From Rudanella sp. (GTDB lineage: Bacteria > Bacteroidota > Bacteroidia > Cytophagales > Spirosomataceae): a stretch of 11,274 nt of DNA. The stretch is taken from contig JAJAYX010000159.1 of NCBI GenBank assembly GCA_026785985.1, forward strand, positions 1-11,274, written 5' to 3'. The translations under genes were made by a program, and so were the position numbers. The notes beneath the pieces are model-generated. The model had not been told where the DNA came from, did no database searches, and saw nothing but the letters and a program-made list of their open reading frames with translations. Below are positions 1-5,595 of this stretch, in pieces (positions within the stretch are counted from its first letter, which is position 1; every line of letters starts with the position of its first letter).

Positions 1-61
1 GGGTCGCCCGTGCGATTGCGTCCCATTGAGAGTCGGTCAATGGCGTCCATTGTTTGGTCAT
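1..61 (-). CDS. IS5-like transposase, N-terminal start only (runs off window)
   Basis: Reading the minus strand from an ATG at 61-59 gives MTKQWTPLTDSQWDAIARAT, open to the window edge. The LTDSQWDAI segment matches the N-terminal signature of IS5-family transposases (pattern LTDxQWxxI), which precedes the DDE catalytic domain. Only 20 residues are visible, so the catalytic part and integrity of the gene cannot be judged. The residues after the signature (ARAT) differ from the proline-containing stretch I would expect in many relatives, so this copy may be divergent or damaged. The element would extend leftward out of the window, with its end a few tens of bases to the right of this start, near 94-110. 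Family assignment rests on the short motif alone. Confidence 0.6.
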   Translation of the reverse strand, partial: MTKQWTPLTDSQWDAIARAT

Positions 62-104
62 GGCTTTGATGTTTGGAGACAACAAAGTTGGCACGACTCT
101 CAAT
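25..104. repeat. 11-bp perfect inverted repeat near IS5-like element end
   Basis: ATTGAGAGTCG at 25-35 is the exact reverse complement of CGACTCTCAAT at 94-104, with 58 bases between. The right copy lies where the outer end of the IS5-like element is expected, about 33-43 bases upstream of the transposase ATG. The left copy is inside the transposase, over the codons for TDSQ. A smaller hairpin, CAATGG-CGT-CCATTG (38-52), is nested between them. The right copy could belong to the terminal inverted repeat; without the far end of the element this is unproven. Confidence 0.4.
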
Positions 105-204
105 AATTTCAATTCCCCAACACGCTTTAAAGGAATATCTCAGCTTTAAGGATATTTATTTTGATATAGCATGTAGATTTATGGTTCAAATAGAATAGAT
201 TAGG

Positions 205-377
205 TCACAGTGGGAATTGCTGTTCGTGCATACGTTCGATATTTGATTTTCCCTCATGGAAAAGCCCTTTGAGATAGTGTTGGGCTTTTAGCAGGTTATT
301 TTTGCGACCACAGAGGAAGTTGTTTCCGTAGCCAGTGACGTAAGTGTCGAGTTTTTTTCAGTAACAGGTAGTTCCAT
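205..377 (-). pseudogene. IS701-like transposase N-terminal remnant, frameshifted
   Basis: On the minus strand, an ATG at 377-375 opens a frame beginning MELPVTEK. It reaches an A7 run at 352-358. In the -1 frame the reading continues with LDTYVTGYGNNFLC, then a segment ending YLKGLFHEGKSNIERMHEQ, and stops at TGA (207-205). The spacing of Y-L-K-G-L-F, K-S-N-I-E-R-M and E resembles the N-terminal region of IS701-type DDE transposases, which usually exceed 400 residues. Here only about 58 residues survive and the catalytic core is missing. The frame change sits on A-AAA-AAC in the correct phase for -1 slippage, though a simple one-base indel in a homopolymer is the plainer explanation. Recognition is from memory of the family pattern, not a search. 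Confidence 0.5.
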
Positions 378-437
378 GAAGCTAAGATAACAAAGGCGAG
401 TTGATCTGACAAAGTAGAATTAAGTAATTGAAATAAA

Positions 438-449
438 GGCTATTTAGCC
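438..449 (-). terminator. Possible weak terminator after the 499-1254 gene
   Basis: On the minus strand, 50 bases past the stop of the membrane-protein gene, GGCT-AAAT-AGCC forms a 4-bp stem and is followed by a T-rich run (TTTATTTC). The position and U-rich tail fit an intrinsic terminator, but the stem is very short. Confidence 0.3.
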
Positions 450-498
450 CGTTACGTGGCGTAAAAAGCGGTTTTGTGTTAGCCACCCAAACTTTGTA

Positions 499-1254
499 TC
501 AATTTATTAGATCAAACCAGAAAGTGTGCCATGCTGGCAAACCCCAGGTTAGGTTTACAACAACCTGCGAGACAAGCATAATCGATGCCCCAACCCACGT
601 AATTGGATGAATGCATCGGTTGGTGAATAGATCGTATATGAAGAGCGAAATAAACAACGTGTCCATATAAATATACCGAACGTAGATTGCGCTATTTATA
701 CCTGGCAACCAGTGCATGCGATCAATGGCCGCTTGCAGTAAAATGAGCGTTGCTAAGAAAAGTAGGCGTTTATGCACCGCTACGTTCTTTCGCACCAGCA
801 TACCCCAAGTGAAGAAAACCCCAAACAAAAGCACACCCTGACATTCAGCCAATAAAACATCGAACATAAAACTGTCTATTGGCAGATTATGACTAATCAG
901 AGATCGAATACTGCCAACAATCATGGAAATCCAGACGAGCACACCGAGTCCGACGGAGAATTGGCCCAGTTGCCGATGGAGCCTTACGTTTCCTCTGGAA
1001 ACCAAGATAGTCTGCGCCAGAAATACGCCTAACCAAGCCGTCATTATAGCTCCGTGCACATGGGCAAACCAATGAATAGGAAATACGCCGGAATAAGCCT
1101 CCTGATAGCTACGTAAGAAACCGAGAAAAGCAACGACAGGAAACAGGCAAGCCATGACAACAAAGAAATACTGAGATCTTCGTCTGGGTAACTTTGTATG
1201 CTTATTTGGCGTGGCCCCGGCTGGAGCGTCTAAACTTAGTGCTCTTTTCTCCAT
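499..1254 (-). CDS. Uncharacterised multi-pass inner-membrane protein
   Basis: This 251-residue protein begins with a basic N-terminus (residues 1-28, including KLPRRR) and then has about seven hydrophobic segments, near 29-47, 66-86, 98-117, 130-152, 162-180, 195-211 and 218-236. Histidines cluster at or near membrane boundaries: H61, H65 and H67 in HWFAHVHG, H93 in LHRQLG and H161 in VHKRLL. The HxHG and LHRxLG motifs recur in small unassigned membrane proteins of Bacteroidota and Proteobacteria. Paired histidines would be compatible with haem or metal binding, as in cytochrome b561-like folds, but that is inference and no function is assigned. The gene stands alone, 50-odd bases from the 1305-1356 hairpin. 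Hand counts over 541-720 and 841-900 give 99/240 GC (41%), well below the neighbouring operon, which suggests separate ancestry. The ATG at 1254 has no Shine-Dalgarno sequence, as is usual in Bacteroidota. Confidence 0.85.
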   Translation of the reverse strand: MEKRALSLDAPAGATPNKHTKLPRRRSQYFFVVMACLFPVVAFLGFLRSYQEAYSGVFPIHWFAHVHGAIMTAWLGVFLAQTILVSRGNVRLHRQLGQFSVGLGVLVWISMIVGSIRSLISHNLPIDSFMFDVLLAECQGVLLFGVFFTWGMLVRKNVAVHKRLLFLATLILLQAAIDRMHWLPGINSAIYVRYIYMDTLFISLFIYDLFTNRCIHPITWVGASIMLVSQVVVNLTWGLPAWHTFWFDLIN

Positions 1255-1304
1255 GGTTATGATTGGCTATTTGATATTAACAGTGTCTCTTCTAAACAGA
1301 TGGA

Positions 1305-1356
1305 TAGCTCTTCCAAATCGTACGGCACAGGCCGCCCTGACGATTTGGAAGAGCTA
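1305..1356 (-). terminator. Long perfect hairpin ending the DUF418 transcription unit
   Basis: TAGCTCTTCCAAATCGT (1305-1321) pairs perfectly over 17 bp with its reverse complement at 1340-1356, enclosing an 18-base loop (1322-1339) that can itself form a small CGGC/GCCG helix. It lies between the stop of the DUF418 gene and the start of the next gene, both on the minus strand, so it is placed to terminate the operon before the AT-rich gene begins. There is no clean U-tract on the minus-strand side; on the plus-strand side a short CTTTT follows. It could therefore be a bidirectional or processing hairpin, or one unit of an interspersed repeat. Confidence 0.55.
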
Positions 1357-1533
1357 CCCTTTTATCCGGCACACAACCGTCGTGTAACGGGTAATAATTG
1401 TGAATACGACCGGCAGGCGGCCTACTACCTCGTCGGTTGCCGACAATCCGGAGAGTGCGCTAATCAGTTCCCAAGAAGTACGACCGAACAAGGATTTGTC
1501 AGAGTTGGCGGCCGCGAAATAGGACAGCCCTTT

Positions 1534-2811
1534 TCAGGCCGGTGCGACACGCCCGGCGGACATCTTCCGCCCCGCTTGCGCCCGCCCGTACGTCAGGCTA
1601 CGCCACAGCCACTCCACCGGACCGTAGTGGTAGTGGGCAAGCCACCAGTTGGAGAACGGAATCTGGAGCGCAAAGAAGGCCAGCCCCAATCCGATGGATG
1701 CCGCCAGCCCCAGATGGCCCAATTGCCCCAGCCCATAGCCCAAAAACACCATCACCCCCAATGCCGTGTCGGTCAGATACGTGGTCAGGCCCTTGCGCCC
1801 CACCGCCACTAATGACCACAACAACGCGGCCCGCGTTTGCCAGAACAGCAGCGTGACGCCCGCTACGTAAAACGCCGACAGGGTGGCCTGATGAACGTCG
1901 AAGGCCGTTGCCCCGATTACGCCCCCCCAGCCCGGTGTTGGTGGGCCGAACGATAAACCGCCGTTCAGCACGACCAACCCGGTCGATACCAGCGCGAGCA
2001 GCCCCGACGCGGCCAGCAACTGCCGAAAAAGCCGCTGGTGGTTGGGTGTATCCACAAAGATGCGTTTGCGGCCCGCCCACAAACCCAGCAGAAACAGCCC
2101 CAGCGTGATGAACAGCCGCCCGGTAAATAGCTGGAACATGAGCGTACCGACCAATCCACCGCTGGCATTCATCTGGACTACTTCGGCGAGCGTACCCGTT
2201 TGTTTGATGCGAAACTGAGCCTCGGCCATCGTCACAAAACCCGACCCCTGTGCTTTGCCCGCTTCGATCTGGGAGGGGGTTGGCGGGGGCGCAAACTGCG
2301 ACTGAACCCGGCCGACAATCAGGGGCGCGTTGAACACCAGCAACAGCCCCAGAATGAGCAGCCAGCGATTGTTCAGGTTGCGCATCGCCACCAGTACCAG
2401 GCCCAGCACGGCGTAGATGCGGAGAATATCGCCGGAGTAGAACAGGCTGTGAATGAAGCCAATAGTAAACAGAATCACCAACCGCCAGATTGTCCGGCCT
2501 ACAAACGGACGATTCTGTTTGGATGAATTGTCCATCTGAATGGCGAAACTCAGGCCAAACAGAAACGAGAAAATGGTGAAAAACTTCCCAAACGCCAGAT
2601 ACCCCGCGGTTTCATTCAGCGCGAAGTCGAGGGGCGAAAACAGGTTCAGCGTACCCGCCGATGGGGGCGTTGGCCCGGCCAAATACTGATTGGCGCAGTG
2701 AGCCACGATGATGCCGATCAGCGAGAAACCGCGCAGGGCGTCGATGACCGCAATACGGTCCAGTTTGTCATTTTGGGTGGTAGTTGAGGACATGCGGTCT
2801 GGGAGAGTCAT
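1534..2811 (-). CDS. DUF418 domain-containing membrane protein
   Basis: The 425-residue protein has the family layout. Near the N-terminus is RIAVIDALRGFSLIGI (residues 19-34), which leads into the first membrane helix. Next come GKFFTIFSFLFGLSFAIQ (75-92), a segment around residues 110-133 containing GFIHSLFYSGDIL, and a hydrophobic C-terminal half that ends in the typical GPVEWLWRSLTYG signature before a short basic tail. About ten membrane segments are apparent. DUF418 proteins are inner-membrane proteins of unproven function; distant similarity to acyltransferase-3 and NRAMP-like folds has been discussed for the clan, and I infer no reaction. Translation may start at M1 or M7; the longer form is given. 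It follows the MBOAT gene after 123 bases and may be read by the same transcript. GC is high (36/60 in 1741-1800). The same frame stays open for 59 codons after the TGA. Confidence 0.9.
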   Translation of the reverse strand: MTLPDRMSSTTTQNDKLDRIAVIDALRGFSLIGIIVAHCANQYLAGPTPPSAGTLNLFSPLDFALNETAGYLAFGKFFTIFSFLFGLSFAIQMDNSSKQNRPFVGRTIWRLVILFTIGFIHSLFYSGDILRIYAVLGLVLVAMRNLNNRWLLILGLLLVFNAPLIVGRVQSQFAPPPTPSQIEAGKAQGSGFVTMAEAQFRIKQTGTLAEVVQMNASGGLVGTLMFQLFTGRLFITLGLFLLGLWAGRKRIFVDTPNHQRLFRQLLAASGLLALVSTGLVVLNGGLSFGPPTPGWGGVIGATAFDVHQATLSAFYVAGVTLLFWQTRAALLWSLVAVGRKGLTTYLTDTALGVMVFLGYGLGQLGHLGLAASIGLGLAFFALQIPFSNWWLAHYHYGPVEWLWRSLTYGRAQAGRKMSAGRVAPA

Positions 2812-2903
2812 GGTTATTGGTTTTATGAGGGGTGAATTAGACCGGGTTATGTCTTCGGGACTGGGCTGACATTGCCCGATCCTTTTTATCTGTTGGTCGC
2901 CAA

Positions 2904-2934
2904 AAGAAAGCCGTCACGGAATGTATCTCCGTAC
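2904..2934 (-). terminator. Possible attenuator hairpin between MBOAT and DUF418 genes
   Basis: Just after the MBOAT stop on the minus strand, ACGGA and TCCGT form a 5-bp stem with a 7-base loop (roughly 2916-2932), and a pyrimidine-rich stretch (GGCTTTCTTTT) follows within ten bases. This is the only terminator-like structure in the 123-base gap and could reduce transcription into the DUF418 gene. The stem is short, so the call is weak. Confidence 0.3.
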
Positions 2935-4422
2935 TTAAAACTGAAAGTAGATAAACGAGCCGCTGCTTTTCTGCGTCAGAATCACCAGAATCAGCATTCC
3001 CGCCCAACCCAGACTCAAGACCCACCAGGGCAACCGCTTCGACAGGTTCAGTAATGAACTGTTGCGCATGAGCCAGTGGCAGGTAATCAGCACGACGGTG
3101 ACGAGGCCGACGGTCAGAATGGCTAAGTTGGTGAGCATGGCCGCTCCGTTGGGAATAATGCCAAACATCGAAAGCAGCAACAACATGGCCCCGTCGAAGG
3201 TGGGGGCGCGAAAAAACACCCACGTTATGTTCACTAAAAAAAGTGTCAGCAGGGCCAGGCCGAACTTCGTGAATGGGTTGGGGAACGACAGCGGTGGAAT
3301 CACCGAAGCCCGGTTTACCAACGGCGCATCCATCGCTAGTTCGGCAACGCGCACCCGTCGGTTCGCCGACCAGTCGCGCCACAGCCGCTCCAGGCACAAA
3401 AACAGCCCGTGCAACGCCCCCCAGATCACGAATGTCCACGAAGCCCCGTGCCAGAGACCGCCCAGCAACATCGTAATCATTAGATTAGCGAACATTCGGA
3501 CGGCCCCATGCCGGTTGCCCCCCAGCGGAATGTAGAGGTAATCGCGCAGCCAGGTCGAGAGCGTAATGTGCCAGCGACGCCAGAAATCCGAGAAGCCAAT
3601 GGCTGCGTAGGGATACCGGAAATTGTCGGGCAGCACGAATCCCAGGCAGAGCGACACGCCGATGGCGCAGGTCGAATAACCCGCAAAGTCGCAGAATATC
3701 TGGCCTGAAAACGCCAGTACGCCCGTCCAGGCGTCAAGCGTCTGCACGGGGAAGGGCAGGCCAAAAATCAGGTCGGCGGTGTCGGCCAGCAGCCCATCAG
3801 CAATGGTTACTTTCATGAACAAGCCCAGCGAGAGCAGAAACAACCCCCAGCTTAGTTGCTCGGCGGTAGCCCGGCGGGGCGTTTTAAATTGCGGAATCAG
3901 GTCCTCGGGGCGCACAATCGGCCCGGCTACCAGGTGTGGAAAAAACGTAACGAACAGGGCGAAATTCAGCAAAGACGGCTCCGGGGTGAACCTGCGCCGG
4001 TACACATCCAGCGTGTAGGAGAGCGTGACGAAGGTGTAGAACGAAATCCCGACCGGCAGAATAATGTCGGGTTTAGCTGCTTGAAACACGATGCCCACCG
4101 CCGACAGTAACGCCGTAAAGTTTTCGAGCAGAAAACCGCCGTATTTAAAGTAGCTCAACATGCCGAGGTTCAGCACCAAGCTGACCGTCAGGAGGAGTTT
4201 CCGGCGTAGGGGGCGTTGTTCGAGCGAAATCAGCCGAGCCATGTAAAAGTCCACGACTGTTGACAGCCACAGCAACAGAATAAACGGCGGGTTCCAGAGG
4301 GCATAAAACAGGTAACTGGCCAGCAGCAGGTTTATTTTTTTCACCCGCCACGAAAAAGGGAGGTTATGCAGCAACAGGATCAGGCCCAAAAAGACAATGA
4401 AGGTGTAGGAGTTGAAAACCAT
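2935..4422 (-). CDS. MBOAT family O-acyltransferase (AlgI/DltB-like)
   Basis: This 495-residue polytopic protein has the family landmarks in order. They are the N-terminal FNSYTF start with early membrane helices and FYALWNP (39-45), then ILPVGISFYTF (121-131), FFPHLVAGPIVRPEDLIPQF (160-179) and DFWRRWHITLSTWLRDYLY (279-297). IPLGGN (298-303) follows, and the active-site WHGASW (324-329), with the conserved catalytic histidine at H325 and a second histidine at H338. The length fits AlgI-type proteins (about 460-520). Family members accept an acyl group in the cytoplasm or membrane and pass it to a periplasmic partner or glycan. The start is 12 bases after the stop of the SGNH/DltD-like gene, so the two are co-transcribed and probably form the acyl-transfer pair. 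The acceptor polymer cannot be told from the sequence: no alginate, cellulose or teichoic-acid genes are present. No alg or dlt symbol is assigned for that reason. Confidence 0.95.
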   Translation of the reverse strand: MVFNSYTFIVFLGLILLLHNLPFSWRVKKINLLLASYLFYALWNPPFILLLWLSTVVDFYMARLISLEQRPLRRKLLLTVSLVLNLGMLSYFKYGGFLLENFTALLSAVGIVFQAAKPDIILPVGISFYTFVTLSYTLDVYRRRFTPEPSLLNFALFVTFFPHLVAGPIVRPEDLIPQFKTPRRATAEQLSWGLFLLSLGLFMKVTIADGLLADTADLIFGLPFPVQTLDAWTGVLAFSGQIFCDFAGYSTCAIGVSLCLGFVLPDNFRYPYAAIGFSDFWRRWHITLSTWLRDYLYIPLGGNRHGAVRMFANLMITMLLGGLWHGASWTFVIWGALHGLFLCLERLWRDWSANRRVRVAELAMDAPLVNRASVIPPLSFPNPFTKFGLALLTLFLVNITWVFFRAPTFDGAMLLLLSMFGIIPNGAAMLTNLAILTVGLVTVVLITCHWLMRNSSLLNLSKRLPWWVLSLGWAGMLILVILTQKSSGSFIYFQF

Positions 4423-4434
4423 GATTGGAGTTGG

Positions 4435-5589
4435 TTAGCGGGAAAATGAACCGGTTTCAGCGGGCATTGCGGCTGGTTGCCGACGAAGCGACCAGCCCAT
4501 TTTTTGCTCGACAATCGGGACCAGACCTTCTGTAAAAGGGATGGCGTCGCTGGGTGACAGGTGCGACCATTCCGGGCACCGGTAGCGGGTCAGGGTCGGA
4601 TAGTCTTCGAAATGAATACCTGGCGACTGCGTGTGCGCCAGCAAACGATCCCAGTACAACGCACGCGGAAACATTTGTTTTTCACTCTCGAAATAAGGTC
4701 CGTCGGATGGCGTTCGGATGAAAAATACCTGGCCACCCCGCGCCCGGATCTGATCCACCGACTTCTTTGTTTCGTTCAGAATTGCCGCCAGCGGGGGGCC
4801 AGCAATGGCCTTCTTCGGGCTGTGGGCACCGATCTCCAGCCAAACGCCCTTCACCCTGTTTTGCAGGGCGGTGTCGGCAACAAACGCATCGGTCATTTTG
4901 GCTTGCCGGTCCGGATCGTTGCTATCAAATTCGCGGGGAAACTGGGGTCCACCCCACACGCCCGGCCGGGGTGGAACTGGGAACAAATTCAGGAGCGGAT
5001 TCAGGGCCAGGTTCAGATCGTCTAAGAAAAGGAAATTGTCTTCCAATACACGATTGATCTGAAAGCTAATCTGCTGAGAAAGTGACCAGTTGGGATACGT
5101 TTTAACCCGCTTGATAGCCTCTTTTTCTGGAAACGACCCGGTTGGGCTAAAAAACAATCCCTCCGTTACATCGATCAATAGTGTTCCTTTGAAGTTCGGG
5201 TCGTTGCCCAGATCGGTCAGTATGGGCCGGGGCGACGTACCCGGCAGGGATAACTGAATCGGCTTTTCGCCCGTGACGCGCTCCCAGGTAGGTAAATCCA
5301 GATCGAATTTGATGCGCGAGGAACCGATCATGACCAGTCTTGCCGGACTGCTCTGGTAAATCTGTTTTCGTTTACTGGCCCACAGGCTCTCGTCGTCGTT
5401 GTAAGACAGGGCGTGGTTCTGACTACGCCAGTACCACTCCCAACCGACGACAAAAGTCAGGACGAGAATTAGCGTGAGCCAGGCTGCTTTTTGATAATGG
5501 GGTGTTTCCATGAGGGTGTTTAGTGACTGCTGTTCGTTTTCAGAAATGTACAACTGGCGGATGGACTCTGTGCCAATCCTTTTAGCCAT
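4435..5589 (-). CDS. Membrane-anchored SGNH/DltD-like protein, MBOAT partner
   Basis: The 384-residue protein has one membrane helix near residues 34-52 and then a long exported domain. LVMIGSSRIKFDLDL (85-99) looks like SGNH block I, with S90 or S91 as candidate nucleophile. VFFIRTPSDGP (288-298) is a conserved-looking loop, and CPEWSHL (338-344) near the C-terminus supplies the expected histidine H343. In many relatives the pattern there is DxxH; here the corresponding position appears to be E340. The role is inferred from these motifs and from the adjacent MBOAT gene: proteins of this kind take the acyl group delivered by the MBOAT and transfer it to a cell-surface polymer. The longest frame starts 6 bases after the receptor stop. 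An internal ATG (M27, 5511) would give a more usual short N-terminus before the helix and is an equally likely start. The C-terminal twenty residues are low-complexity and polar. Confidence 0.8.
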   Translation of the reverse strand: MAKRIGTESIRQLYISENEQQSLNTLMETPHYQKAAWLTLILVLTFVVGWEWYWRSQNHALSYNDDESLWASKRKQIYQSSPARLVMIGSSRIKFDLDLPTWERVTGEKPIQLSLPGTSPRPILTDLGNDPNFKGTLLIDVTEGLFFSPTGSFPEKEAIKRVKTYPNWSLSQQISFQINRVLEDNFLFLDDLNLALNPLLNLFPVPPRPGVWGGPQFPREFDSNDPDRQAKMTDAFVADTALQNRVKGVWLEIGAHSPKKAIAGPPLAAILNETKKSVDQIRARGGQVFFIRTPSDGPYFESEKQMFPRALYWDRLLAHTQSPGIHFEDYPTLTRYRCPEWSHLSPSDAIPFTEGLVPIVEQKMGWSLRRQPAAMPAETGSFSR

Positions 5590-5595
5590 CGGTAC

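Noticed and set aside
451..486. GTGGC/GCCAC dyad (456-460 with 482-486)
   Set aside because: Only 5 bp with a 21-base loop; likely chance in an AT-rich spacer.
1300..1812. Plus-strand 170-codon open frame
   Set aside because: It crosses the palindromic hairpin, overlaps the DUF418 gene antisense, and its product is low-complexity and proline/glutamine-rich, typical of a shadow of a GC-rich gene.
2837..3439. Minus-strand 200-codon frame overlapping the MBOAT gene
   Set aside because: It is an alternate frame of the well-supported MBOAT gene and shows no family features.
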